Made by a program: the position numbers and the translations under genes
Source of the DNA: Hyphomicrobiales bacterium
GTDB taxonomy: Bacteria > Pseudomonadota > Alphaproteobacteria > Rhizobiales > Rhizobiaceae
Assembly: GCA_015654965.1 (NCBI GenBank)
Contig: JAATGD010000146.1
Coordinates: forward strand, 1-22,943
Reading direction: 5' to 3'
Length of the DNA stretch: 22,943 nt
The notes under the pieces: model-generated
Database searches by the model: none
Told to the model about the DNA's origin: nothing
Seen by the model: the letters and a program-made list of their open reading frames with translations, nothing else
Shown: positions 1-7,414 of the stretch, one piece after another
How positions within the stretch are numbered: the first letter of the stretch is position 1
How the letters are laid out: every line of letters starts with the position of its first letter

Positions 1-59
1 GATAGAGCACCAGACTACGAATCTGGGGGTCAGAGGTTCGAATCCTTTCGGGTGCGCCA
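1..59 (+). tRNA. tRNA-Arg (ACG), 3' part
   Basis: The window starts inside a tRNA. The anticodon stem 10-14/22-26 encloses a seven-base loop whose anticodon ACG lies at 17-19 and reads the arginine codon CGU. The T stem 32-36/44-48 encloses TTCGAAT, followed by seven acceptor-arm bases (49-55), discriminator G56 and encoded CCA (57-59). The D arm and 5' acceptor strand lie upstream of the window. The integrase stop codon starts at base 60, so this tRNA is the likely chromosomal attachment target, with its 3' end as attL core. Confidence 0.93.
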
Positions 60-62
60 CTA
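30..62. other. probable attL of the prophage (tRNA 3' end)
   Basis: Tyrosine integrases of temperate phages commonly target the 3' half of tRNA genes and leave the tRNA intact at the integrase-proximal junction. Here an intact tRNA-Arg 3' end is followed with no gap by the integrase gene on the opposite strand. The exact core cannot be set without attR, which should be a copy of part of this tRNA 3' end beyond the right edge of the window. The limits given are approximate. Confidence 0.6.
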
Positions 63-1148
63 CTTAGCATGATTTGCTACCTCTCGTTTTGCAGACTGTT
101 TTGCAAAATCTGTTTCCAGAACGTTCTCAAATTTGGCAATGGCGCTTTCCGCCATGGCGCTTGTGCGGGCCAGATACTTGTCAAGAATATCTTGCCCTCG
201 CCGCAGTGAGTGACCTGTGATTGACACGATTTCACCAAGGTTGCAGCCAGCCTGAAACAGCATCGTAACTGTGGTTCCGCGAATGTCGTGAAAGTGCAAA
301 TCCTTCACGTTTGCAGCCTTGCAGGTTTTCTCCCACTGATCCGCGAAGTAGCGTTTCTGGAACGCCTTTCCTGTCTTGGTAGTGAGAATGAGAGGTGAAC
401 GCTTTGTAAGCCCGTCCAGCGTCGTTTTCAGCGCCTTGGTGCACGGGATAATTACCTCGCGTCCCATGCGCCCCAGACGCTTTGATTTGCCTTGTCTAAG
501 GCGGATGCATTTACCGTCATAGCTATTCCACGGCAGAGTCAACAAATCGCCCTGACGCTGGCCGGTGTGAAGCGCCAGCACCATTGCAAGCTTCATTTCT
601 GGTTCGGCAATCTTGAGGAAAGCTTCAACGTGTTCCGGTAGCCAAATCATTTCTGATCGATCACCTGCATAAGCCCGCTCGAATGTGTCTAGAACGTTAC
701 GATCAAGCGGGCCATCACTCGCGGCCCACGATAAAACACGTGCCAGCACCGTGACCCTGTTATCCGCTTCACGCGGATTTTCCGCAGAATATGCGTCATG
801 CCATTTCAGTACATCACGCCGAAAGCCTTTGTCCTCAAGTCCAACGAGCGGACACGTCCCGAATTTGTCACTCCAGAACGTGAAGATGCGTCGATATTCC
901 TTTTTGGTACTTTCAGCTAGGCGGCGATATTTCGCCGTCCCCTCGAACTCTCGAATCACACCATCCAGTGTTCCACTGTCACGACTGCGCATCTTCAATT
1001 CCGCAGCGGCTATCGATGCTACGAACTCCGGCGAGCCGGGAGCGCCTTTCAAACGCACCCCGGTTGCACGATGATAATAATAGGTTTCGATCACGCCAGA
1101 CGCGAGCTTACGTTTGATTGTGTTGATTCCCTTAAGCCTTGCGTGCAT
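60..1148 (-). CDS. int: tyrosine-type site-specific integrase
   Basis: Phage integrase that would catalyse integration and excision at the adjacent tRNA-Arg. The catalytic set is recognisable. Numbering from the upstream ATG at 1169, Arg205 lies in HTGQRQGDLL, candidate Lys228/230 follow, then His294 and Arg297 in FHDIRGTT, His320 in ITGHS, and the nucleophile Tyr332 in DKYLAR. The N-terminal ~65 residues form the arm-binding region (RLKGINTIKRK, then GAPGSPEFVAS), typical of alphaproteobacterial phage integrases; residues ~70-165 are the SAM-like core-binding domain. I prefer the ATG at 1148 because it leaves the family-typical N-terminus and only a 17-base overlap with the upstream gene; the ATG at 1169 (369 aa) is possible. 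Full length, with no catalytic residue missing. The stop codon directly abuts the tRNA. Confidence 0.93.
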   Translation of the reverse strand: MHARLKGINTIKRKLASGVIETYYYHRATGVRLKGAPGSPEFVASIAAAELKMRSRDSGTLDGVIREFEGTAKYRRLAESTKKEYRRIFTFWSDKFGTCPLVGLEDKGFRRDVLKWHDAYSAENPREADNRVTVLARVLSWAASDGPLDRNVLDTFERAYAGDRSEMIWLPEHVEAFLKIAEPEMKLAMVLALHTGQRQGDLLTLPWNSYDGKCIRLRQGKSKRLGRMGREVIIPCTKALKTTLDGLTKRSPLILTTKTGKAFQKRYFADQWEKTCKAANVKDLHFHDIRGTTVTMLFQAGCNLGEIVSITGHSLRRGQDILDKYLARTSAMAESAIAKFENVLETDFAKQSAKREVANHAK

Positions 1149-1341
1149 TTTTCTGTTTCCATTCCTCATAAGGCGATAGGTCGGAAATTGGCTGTGGGAT
1201 TGATGCTTCAGCCGCTACGACTTCCAACCTTCCGTCAGTGTGCTGGATGAAATGCGCTTGTGAGAAACCGGCGAGACGTGCCGCCCTCATGAGGCGGGTA
1301 ATTTCACCTTGGGTAGGTAAAACTGAATGTCTTTTTGCCAT
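1132..1341 (-). CDS. small hypothetical protein upstream of integrase
   Basis: A 69-residue protein beginning MAKRHSVLPTQGEITRLMRA. It has a basic, helix-prone N-terminal half, a short strand-like middle (DGRLEVVAAEA) and a charged C-terminus (SPYEEWKQKNARKA). It ends inside the integrase gene, so the two are probably co-transcribed and translationally coupled. Small genes in this position often encode excisionases or recombination directionality factors, but I see no recognisable excisionase helix-turn-helix. That role is positional inference only. Confidence 0.7.
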   Translation of the reverse strand: MAKRHSVLPTQGEITRLMRAARLAGFSQAHFIQHTDGRLEVVAAEASIPQPISDLSPYEEWKQKNARKA

Positions 1342-1345
1342 AGCC

Positions 1346-1621
1346 TCACCCTTCCACCTTTCCTGTCATGGCGAAATAGACGTGGGTTACAGCATTATTG
1401 ATCGCCGTGGCGAACGTGCTTTCCTTACGCCAGCCAACGATAGGTCGGTCGCCAGCGCGTTTTCTGGGCGGCAGCACAGAATAGTTACCTTCCGTAACAG
1501 AAAGCGCCGCATTGCGAATAATCAGGTCACCACCAATTTCCAGATCGGCATGTGCCACTATTTCAGCACTGGGTAATTTCGGCCCATTGCATAGTTGCAG
1601 GGTCAAAACCTTGATTTCCAT
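1346..1621 (-). CDS. hypothetical protein, weakly SpoVG-like
   Basis: A 91-residue protein. The stretch GNYSVLPPRKR followed by a C-terminal helix (AINNAVTHVYFAM) resembles the strand-then-helix end of the SpoVG family, in which a segment like LFVAMPSKR precedes a helix containing a DAV-N-Y pattern. The similarity is weak and the function is unknown. The ATG at 1621 has a strong upstream Shine-Dalgarno (GGGAGG on the minus strand), which falls in the 15-base gap to the DUF2190 gene. It therefore appears to belong to the same transcription unit as the head genes and the integrase. Confidence 0.7.
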   Translation of the reverse strand: MEIKVLTLQLCNGPKLPSAEIVAHADLEIGGDLIIRNAALSVTEGNYSVLPPRKRAGDRPIVGWRKESTFATAINNAVTHVYFAMTGKVEG

Positions 1622-1636
1622 GATGCAAGCCCTCCC

Positions 1637-1966
1637 TTATCGCGCCAACCGAACAGGGACGAATGCCGCAGCGGCGAGAACGCTTTCGACCGCATATCCG
1701 ATAAAGGCGTTATCCGTTTCGTCCGCCGTCACCTTCTTTTCTTCGACGTCCCAATAAACCTTCTGGCCTTCGGTCAAACCCGTGCCGGAAGCCTTGGGAA
1801 GCTGGAAAACGCCTTCAAGCCAGGTAGATACTTTCTGTCCCGGCTTGGCGTCGGTGGAAGCCACACCAAACAGATCACCAACGAAAAAGCCTTCACCGGA
1901 CACGACGCCGATAGGCTGGGGAGCGGTGAGGTCAACAATATCACCATGCTGAACGTAATTTCGCAT
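1637..1966 (-). CDS. DUF2190 family capsid decoration-type protein
   Basis: A 109-residue protein with the layout of DUF2190 proteins, which occur next to major capsid genes and are thought to stabilise or decorate the phage head. An N-terminal MRNYVQHGDIVDLTAP leads into a hydrophobic beta segment (IGVVSGEGFFVGDLFGVA). Then come EGVFQLPKASG, GLTEGQKVYWD and a closing FIGYAVES...AAAFVPVRL. It lies one base after the gpW-like gene and is the last head gene before the small genes leading to the integrase. The genes that normally follow, such as the tail terminator and sheath, are absent at this point. Confidence 0.85.
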   Translation of the reverse strand: MRNYVQHGDIVDLTAPQPIGVVSGEGFFVGDLFGVASTDAKPGQKVSTWLEGVFQLPKASGTGLTEGQKVYWDVEEKKVTADETDNAFIGYAVESVLAAAAFVPVRLAR

Positions 1967-1967
1967 A

Positions 1968-2177
1968 TCAGTAACCCTTCGAAACTTTTGTATAGATCAG
2001 CCGGCGTGACGGATTAGCCGTCATCGCTATCCGGCGTTCGAGATCAGCAATGGCAGCGGCTAATTCGGAATCGCTGCGATACTCGACTTCATCCTCGCCA
2101 AAGCGCACCTTTCGGGTGCCTCTGGCGCGGACAGAGCGGAGTTTTTCAAGCTGCTGCTGCATCTCGGTGATAGACAT
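1968..2177 (-). CDS. gpW-like head-tail joining protein
   Basis: A 69-residue protein, the size of lambda gpW (68 residues), which seals the head after packaging and forms the platform for tail attachment. It shows the family pattern: an N-terminal helix MSITEMQQQLEKLRSVRARG, a short beta hairpin (RKVRFGEDEVEYRS), a second helix (SELAAAIADLERRIA) and a basic C-terminal tail. It sits three bases after the capsid gene and one base before the DUF2190 gene, a standard head-operon position. Confidence 0.86.
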   Translation of the reverse strand: MSITEMQQQLEKLRSVRARGTRKVRFGEDEVEYRSDSELAAAIADLERRIAMTANPSRRLIYTKVSKGY

Positions 2178-2180
2178 GGA

Positions 2181-3962
2181 TTAGCCCACCTTGTGATTGA
2201 GCCGCGTCCAGCTTCGCCATTCCAGCCAGCCAAGGCCGAACGGGTGGCGAATTTTGAACTGCACTGCATCCGTGTCGAAATTGATGCGGCTGTAAGTGAA
2301 TGGTGCTTCCTGTCCTTGCAGGAACACGCGCACAGCCCCGTCCATCTTGGAAGGCTCCGCGACCAGCCACGACACATCCGGATTGGAGAGACGCGGTTCG
2401 ACAACCACTTGTAGTTTCCCCGCCAAGGGGTTCACATCAGCAATGGCTGACGCCTGAATGCTGGCAACAAGGCGGAGTGCTGTTTCTTCGAAGTCCGAAT
2501 GCACAAGCCAATGCGTAGGATAAACACCGATCATCACATCACCGACGCCCTTACGCTTCGCCATAGCAGAACGCGCAGACATGACCTGTTTGACTTCGGT
2601 CTGGCCGTTAAGCGTTAGATCGACAATATTGCCCCGGCTGGCATGGAAAACGGCTTTACCATCTTTCATCGTCGGGCCGGAAAGACTGCCCTGCTGAACA
2701 TAGGCCACCTGCCGATCTGCAATTTCAGCCGCCATGCGCTTGCCGAACTGCACACCGTCATTACCAAGTCGAGAACCGGCATTGATTGTCAGTTCATAAG
2801 ACTTGCTAGTGATACCGCCGATAATGGCGACACTAACCGTTTCGCCAGTCTCATGAATGAACGAGTGCTTGTAATGGCCGTTTTCCAGTCTGTCCGCGAT
2901 AGCAAGACTGGTCCAGTCAGCAAGGCCACGGGTTTCAGCATTAAATGTCGAAACCGCGTCACGGCCAAAGAGAGCGGCAACAGGCGATGACGCTGCATCC
3001 AGTTCACGGCGCATTGATAGGTTGAATGTTCCGCCCGCAATAATCGGAAAGTCGGAAGTTGTGGCAGCGCGGCGAACCACTTCCGCATCCGACAAGCCCG
3101 CTGTTGCAATTCCAGCATTGCGGCAAAGACGTTCGGCAAGAGCGCGTTCGCCCTGCGAAAACACTTCCGCCGCCTGCCCGCTCGGCTGCTCGCCGCGATT
3201 GACGGCGTCATAAAAGGAAATGACTGCATCCCGCAGCACAACCGGATTATCAAGCGTCTGGTCATTATGCTGGCGGATCGTGCGAACCGGCGGCGCATTG
3301 CGCTCGACGGCAGCAAGCGCCAATGCGGTACGGTCGGCGTCAGACGTATCAGAATTGCGTAGCGCTTCACGCACGGCATCCGGCACGCCCGCAGCACGGC
3401 AAACAGTATCCCACTGTTCCGCCGACATGCGGGTTTCATGTTCTTCATCTTGTATGTCCTGAGGCATAGGACGGCTCCTGATCTTGGAAAGCGGATCAGC
3501 AGGATTCACCACGAAACTGCCCTCGATCAGCCGCCCCGAAAGCGCGGTTCTGATCTTGCGGCCGGTCGCCGGGTCCTTGCTGTCTCGCCATTTCGAAACT
3601 GAAAAAGAAATGGAAAAGCTTGATTGCACACCATCCTTGAGATTGGCGGCGAGCGCTTCATTGTCAGCGCGGCTGGATAAACGACCGTCAGCCACCAAAG
3701 CGGTGACACCGTTCTCCAATGTCTCGAAGCGAAAATTTGTGAGCGCTCCGACTGTATCACGGACACTGTTGGAATGATCCGTCTGCAAAGGCAGTGTTTC
3801 GGGCCAGCCAGTGGCACCGAAAGACTGCAGGTCTAAAACTTCATCAAAATTGCCACGATCAACCGGGGCATTGGTTGCCACAACAACCGTAAAAGAACGG
3901 GTTTCGGGATCGTAGCTGTTTGGCCGGGATTGGGCCTGATAACGGCGAACGGGATTGCTCAT
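2181..3962 (-). CDS. prohead protease / major capsid protein fusion
   Basis: A 593-residue fusion of a maturation protease and the major capsid protein. Residues ~20-160 are protease-like: TDHSNSVRDTVG contains candidate catalytic His63, DGVQSSFSISF contains candidate Ser114/115, and LIEGSFVVNPADP closes the domain. A charged linker with DEEHETRMS (~170-250) follows. The capsid part then runs to the end (for example RRELDAASSPVAALFGR and AEIADRQVAYVQQG). Such fusions are known in phages with a lambda-type portal; cleavage should release scaffold and mature capsid subunit. The start codon overlaps the portal stop by four bases (ATGA), so translation is coupled. No internal stop or frameshift is seen. 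Confidence 0.92.
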   Translation of the reverse strand: MSNPVRRYQAQSRPNSYDPETRSFTVVVATNAPVDRGNFDEVLDLQSFGATGWPETLPLQTDHSNSVRDTVGALTNFRFETLENGVTALVADGRLSSRADNEALAANLKDGVQSSFSISFSVSKWRDSKDPATGRKIRTALSGRLIEGSFVVNPADPLSKIRSRPMPQDIQDEEHETRMSAEQWDTVCRAAGVPDAVREALRNSDTSDADRTALALAAVERNAPPVRTIRQHNDQTLDNPVVLRDAVISFYDAVNRGEQPSGQAAEVFSQGERALAERLCRNAGIATAGLSDAEVVRRAATTSDFPIIAGGTFNLSMRRELDAASSPVAALFGRDAVSTFNAETRGLADWTSLAIADRLENGHYKHSFIHETGETVSVAIIGGITSKSYELTINAGSRLGNDGVQFGKRMAAEIADRQVAYVQQGSLSGPTMKDGKAVFHASRGNIVDLTLNGQTEVKQVMSARSAMAKRKGVGDVMIGVYPTHWLVHSDFEETALRLVASIQASAIADVNPLAGKLQVVVEPRLSNPDVSWLVAEPSKMDGAVRVFLQGQEAPFTYSRINFDTDAVQFKIRHPFGLGWLEWRSWTRLNHKVG

Positions 3963-5254
3963 TTGGCGGCTCCGGCTGTTTGGGAAAGAGGGTCGGCAGC
4001 AATTTCGGCTCGCACCGTTTCAAACTCGCGCCCGCGTGCCTCGATGATTTCCTTACGAGATTTCAGACCGGCTTTCAGAAGCACAATGTCAGCATTAGCC
4101 TCTTTCAGGCGGTCGATTTCCGGCCAGCTTGGCTCGATCCAGCCCGGCTCAGTTTCGGCGCTCACCCGTGCCGTCATATGTTCAATGGCCTGCCAGCGGC
4201 GAAAGATCGGTTCCAGAACGCCTTCGATCAGCAATACCTTGCGCGTTGCCTCGGTCTTACGGCGTGCCGTCAAAGCGCCACCGCGAAAACTGGAATAGTT
4301 GACGCCTTCCAAATCCCCGATCAAATCCTCATAGGTGACACCGAGGGCGGCTGCGATCTGGCGATAGAGAACCTTAATAAAGGCGTTGAAGTCTGGCGAT
4401 TGCGGCCCGTTGACAACCTCAACATCCTCTCCGGGACGCGCGCGAATGATTGCTCCCGGCTCAAGTGAGGGATTGGGGTCACCGTCAAATGCATCCGTAC
4501 CATCAGGGCTGGTTAGAATAGCGGTCAGCATAGCACTGACTTGCAACTGCTTGAGCCGCGCTTCTATGGCAATGCTGGCATTGTTGAGAACCGGCAGTAC
4601 GGCAACAAGCGGACTCATACCGCGCACCTGCCCCGGAAACTCATGTTCAAAAACATGCACCACGTCAGCAGCATCAAAGCGAACGGGTTGTGTATTGCTG
4701 GCAAACGGATCGCCGGGAGAATGCGGAAGAATCCAGTATCCGTTTATGACGCCATAGCCGTCGCGCTCAACGCCCGCAACGATAGTGCCAGCCTCGCCCC
4801 TATCCTCATTTTTCGAGCGGTCAAGTTGTTCTGGGTCAAGAATCTGGAAAGCGTACCGACCGGTAACCACACGATGCAGACCGAGAATTTCACCGCTTAT
4901 AGCCCATGAGCGCACAACCGCCCGCTGAATTGCCGTGATCGACAGAAGTCCGGACGGATCGAGCTTCGCAGAATTGAACCGGCTATCAAGTTCCTGATTG
5001 GGAGTGTTCAGGCGCGTACCGCTGCCAACGATCTGCGAGACGATCAGGCCAACCGCCGAACGTACCACTGGATCATTGATATAGAGCGCCGCAACCCGTT
5101 GCGCGACCGTCATTCCAGCCGTGCGATAATCAGCCGAACCGGAAACCGAACGCACTTCATCGGGCCAGTTTGCGCTTGCAGCGTTCACGGCACGTTTCTG
5201 GTTTGGATTCCCTTTGTTCGTTCGCGAGAAAAACCGCTGGAATGGGAAGGCCAT
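3959..5254 (-). CDS. phage portal protein, lambda family
   Basis: A 431-residue portal protein, the dodecameric ring at the capsid vertex through which DNA is packaged and to which the tail attaches. Features typical of the lambda-type family are VAALYINDPVVRSAVGLIVS near the N-terminus, WAISGEILGLHR, FQILDPEQLD, ADVVHVFEHEFPGQVRGMSP, and the late segment IAAALGVTYEDLIGDLEGVN followed by SSFRGG. It is somewhat short for the family, mainly at the C-terminus, but shows no sign of disruption. The ATG lies just after the stop of the MerR-like gene. The downstream overlap with the capsid fusion shows that they form one operon. Confidence 0.92.
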   Translation of the reverse strand: MAFPFQRFFSRTNKGNPNQKRAVNAASANWPDEVRSVSGSADYRTAGMTVAQRVAALYINDPVVRSAVGLIVSQIVGSGTRLNTPNQELDSRFNSAKLDPSGLLSITAIQRAVVRSWAISGEILGLHRVVTGRYAFQILDPEQLDRSKNEDRGEAGTIVAGVERDGYGVINGYWILPHSPGDPFASNTQPVRFDAADVVHVFEHEFPGQVRGMSPLVAVLPVLNNASIAIEARLKQLQVSAMLTAILTSPDGTDAFDGDPNPSLEPGAIIRARPGEDVEVVNGPQSPDFNAFIKVLYRQIAAALGVTYEDLIGDLEGVNYSSFRGGALTARRKTEATRKVLLIEGVLEPIFRRWQAIEHMTARVSAETEPGWIEPSWPEIDRLKEANADIVLLKAGLKSRKEIIEARGREFETVRAEIAADPLSQTAGAAK

Positions 5255-5257
5255 GAC

Positions 5258-5869
5258 TTACACCTGTCCCTTCTTCGCTCTCATGCGTGCTGCAGCTTCC
5301 GCCATATCTTCCGCGCTGCCGCTCGTGATGCTGGCGCCAAGATTTTCAAGAGAATCTTGGATGAGCCGATCCAGACGAACCACTATGAAAGAAGTGTCTT
5401 CGATTTCTTCGAGGTCAATGTTCTCGCCGAGATTTGGCCCGGATACCGCCCCATCCGCACTAACCAGAATATGCGATGCACGATTAGACGAAAGATAATG
5501 CGAACCACCAGAAAATATAGGGTCCACCTGCTTCATTACATGATCGAGAAGGGCCGCAGGAAAACCAAGTGAAGTCAACTTAACAGCAAGTCCCAGCCGC
5601 AAAACATCGCGCCCCGAATAAAGACGCCAAGCGGAGCCTTCCCGCATTTCATCAGCATCCAGCGTCAAGTTTTTGCGCGCTTGCCAATTTTGAAACGTCG
5701 TTTCTTTCGCGTTCAATGCCCGTGCCACATCCCGACGCGGGAACCTCGGCGTAATAAACCTTTGCTTTGCTAGTTGCTCCTGTTCGTGCAATTCGCGGGC
5801 AAGCCGTATAGTCTCTTCTATATTTGTGTTCGAGACCGTACTGCCTTCTGACCGGTGGGAATTTGACAT
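5258..5869 (-). CDS. MerR-like HTH regulatory protein in the head operon
   Basis: A ~203-residue protein with a predicted winged-helix region in its middle: FPRRDVARALNAKETTFQNW, then a wing (EGSAWRLYSGRDVLRLGLAV) and a following helix (GFPAALLDHVMKQVD), as in MerR-type domains. The N-terminus is charged. The C-terminus contains IILVS-type and FIVVRLDRLI segments that may be an oligomerisation or sensing part. The ATG at 5869 has an upstream AAAGGA; alternatives are ATG 5878, ATG 5908 and TTG 5923. The upstream region carries two palindromes that look like operators. An alternative identity is a Nu1-type terminase-like DNA binder, but it is not next to the large terminase. Its role is unknown; autoregulation is inferred. 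Confidence 0.72.
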   Translation of the reverse strand: MSNSHRSEGSTVSNTNIEETIRLARELHEQEQLAKQRFITPRFPRRDVARALNAKETTFQNWQARKNLTLDADEMREGSAWRLYSGRDVLRLGLAVKLTSLGFPAALLDHVMKQVDPIFSGGSHYLSSNRASHILVSADGAVSGPNLGENIDLEEIEDTSFIVVRLDRLIQDSLENLGASITSGSAEDMAEAAARMRAKKGQV

Positions 5870-5903
5870 AGCTGACATATCCTTTGCTGCAATCAATATG
5901 TCA

Positions 5904-5940
5904 CTCATTGATTGAGAGTGCAATAGCTAATCAATGATTA
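5904..5940. promoter_or_regulatory. paired palindromes, probable operator of the MerR-like gene
   Basis: Two palindromic 13-mers lie 24 bases apart centre to centre: CTCATTGATTGAG (5904-5916) and TAATCAATGATTA (5928-5940). They also form a longer inverted repeat, with arms TCATTGATT (5905-5913) and AATCAATGA (5929-5937). They lie directly upstream of the preferred MerR-like start and just past the stop of the next gene. An autoregulatory operator or core promoter is the simplest reading; no protein binding can be shown from sequence. Confidence 0.5.
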
Positions 5941-5942
5941 AC

Positions 5943-6275
5943 TTATTTCACTTGCACACAAAGCGAAGTACAGAAACCTGATACCGTTCTGAAATCAGCC
6001 TCAAGCGCTCTAATATCGCTGCGAATGTGAGAGATAAGCGCGTAGATTGCAGACAACCGCTCATTTTCGATTGAACCCGCAATCTGGCCTTCGGCAATAC
6101 GAAGTGCAGCGTATGAGTAGTCTTTGATCTGGCATAATACGTCTTCAACCCGATCCAATGCTTCCAGCCCATCTCGCCCAGATATGCTTCCTTCCGGCAA
6201 ATCCTCACGGATAACCGTGAATCCACATGATTTAGACAAACCTTCGGCGTCTACCGAAACGCGTGCGTGTGGCAT
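5943..6275 (-). CDS. hypothetical helical protein
   Basis: A 110-residue protein starting at an ATG at 6275 that has GGGAG seven to eight bases upstream on the minus strand. An upstream in-frame start at 6329 would cover the operator region and is less likely. The N-terminal ~45 residues look like beta strands (ARVSVDAEGLS, CGFTVIREDLP). The rest is predicted helical with a regular hydrophobic pattern (LDRVEDVLCQIKDYSYAALR, ERLSAIYALISHIRSDIRAL). No known domain is recognised. It is divergent from the HTH-DUF4145 cassette, shares its intergenic control region, and lies just upstream of the MerR-like gene on the same strand. Confidence 0.6.
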   Translation of the reverse strand: MPHARVSVDAEGLSKSCGFTVIREDLPEGSISGRDGLEALDRVEDVLCQIKDYSYAALRIAEGQIAGSIENERLSAIYALISHIRSDIRALEADFRTVSGFCTSLCVQVK

Positions 6276-6366
6276 TAAGTTGCTCCCATTGCATGAAAAT
6301 CGTAACAGTGATACGATTACGCTATTCATTGCTTATGTCAACAACAATCGTAACAGTGTTCTGAAA
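6276..6366. promoter_or_regulatory. divergent control region with operator-like palindrome and direct repeat
   Basis: This 91-base gap separates two divergent genes. It contains an inverted repeat with seven-base arms AATCGTA (6298-6304) and TACGATT (6312-6318) around a seven-base spacer. The left arm and spacer recur as a 13-base direct repeat, AATCGTAACAGTG, at 6298-6310 and 6346-6358. On the minus strand a consensus -35 TTGACA (6341-6336) is followed 17 bases later by AATCGT, a weak -10 that overlaps the palindrome. The arrangement fits repression of the leftward gene, and perhaps both, by the HTH protein encoded just to the right. Confidence 0.6.
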
Positions 6367-6597
6367 ATGATCGATCTTCAATGCCGAATGGCTCGCGCTG
6401 CCCTTGGTTTAGGTGTACGCGATCTTGCAAAACTAGCAGGCGTATCACCAGATACAGTTGCCCGCCTAGAACGCGGTGAAAAATTGAAAGATGAAACCGT
6501 ACTAGCCATAGGCGCAGCACTTGAACGCAAGGGCATAATTTTTGTTGCCGAGAACGGCGAAGGACCTGGAGTTCGACTAAAAAAGGATACCAAATGA
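6367..6597 (+). CDS. XRE-type helix-turn-helix transcriptional regulator
   Basis: A 76-residue single-domain Cro/C1-type DNA-binding protein. The HTH spans roughly residues 8-50: RAALGLGVRDLAKLAGVSPD then TVARLERGE and LKDETVLAIGAALERKG. It ends in GIIFVAENGEGPGVRLKK, a tail common in small alphaproteobacterial XRE regulators. The ATG at 6367 is the start closest to the domain; an in-frame extension to 6124 runs through the operator and the opposing gene and is rejected. The stop overlaps the next start as ATGA (6594-6597), so it is translationally coupled to the DUF4145 gene. It probably controls its own cassette through the repeats upstream. Confidence 0.88.
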   Translation: MIDLQCRMARAALGLGVRDLAKLAGVSPDTVARLERGEKLKDETVLAIGAALERKGIIFVAENGEGPGVRLKKDTK

Positions 6598-7400
6598 ACG
6601 AAAAGCAATTATTACCAGCAATAAATCGAAAGGCCTTTGATTGCCCCCATTGTAACGTTCGTTCAGCTCAAATCTGGAGCGATGTATACACGCGAGAAAT
6701 ACAAAATGATAATTCCCGTGGCACACCATACATTCCGACACAAAACGATCTTGATAAGATCACAAATGATCCGCTTTTAGACAATCAAAAGAAATTACTA
6801 CAAAAACTTCGAATAAAACAATTCTTAACCGATAAAATATTTATAAGGCCCGGAAACGATGCGAAATATGTAGACACCATTTACAATCTTTGGATTTCAC
6901 GTTGTGAACATTGCTCAGGAGTTTCGGTGTGGGCAAGAGATGTAATGATTTATCCCGATGCGACAAACATTCGCCCACACTCTGATTTACCAGCTAAAGT
7001 TAAAAGCGTTTTCATCGAAGCCTCAAAGGTCGTTCAATATTCTCCCCGGGCATCAGCTGCATTAGCACGCCTAGCTATTCAAGAGCTATGCAATGAGCTC
7101 GAGTGCAAATCAGAAAAAATCAACGAACAAATCGGAGAATTGGTTCAAAGAGGTTTAAATCCTGATATACAGCAAATGCTGGATGCAGTTCGCGTAATAG
7201 GTAACAACGCGGTACATCCGGGTGAAATTGATATTAAGGATGATAGAGATACTGCAATATTTTTACTTTCTTGTATAAACAGAATATGCCAGCGTTTAAT
7301 AACCGAAAAAAAAGAGGCTGACAGACTTTTTGATATGTTACCAACAGGCGCAAAGGAACAAATTAAAAAAAGAGATTCAAAAATTAACGATAATATATAA
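6594..7400 (+). CDS. zinc-ribbon DUF4145 domain protein (accessory cassette)
   Basis: A 268-residue protein. Two CxxC pairs, Cys17/Cys20 (DCPHCN) and Cys104/Cys107 (RCEHCS), probably form a split zinc ribbon. The C-terminal ~130 residues match the helical DUF4145 pattern: SPRASAALARLAIQELCNEL, then the signature VRVIGNNAVHPGE (Arg200, Gly203-Asn204, His208), then FLLSCINRICQRLI. DUF4145 domains occur alone and attached to restriction and other defence-type proteins; their molecular function is unknown. The gene is distinctly AT-rich compared with the flanking phage genes, suggesting separate acquisition. It is coupled to the HTH gene and followed by a membrane-protein gene, so a three-gene defence or exclusion cassette is a reasonable but untested inference. 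Confidence 0.85.
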   Translation: MNEKQLLPAINRKAFDCPHCNVRSAQIWSDVYTREIQNDNSRGTPYIPTQNDLDKITNDPLLDNQKKLLQKLRIKQFLTDKIFIRPGNDAKYVDTIYNLWISRCEHCSGVSVWARDVMIYPDATNIRPHSDLPAKVKSVFIEASKVVQYSPRASAALARLAIQELCNELECKSEKINEQIGELVQRGLNPDIQQMLDAVRVIGNNAVHPGEIDIKDDRDTAIFLLSCINRICQRLITEKKEADRLFDMLPTGAKEQIKKRDSKINDNI

Positions 7401-7414
7401 CAATAACATTAGCC

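Noticed and set aside
6124..6366. N-terminal extension of the HTH regulator back to 6124
   Set aside because: It runs through the operator repeats and the opposite-strand gene, and the HTH domain begins right after the ATG at 6367.
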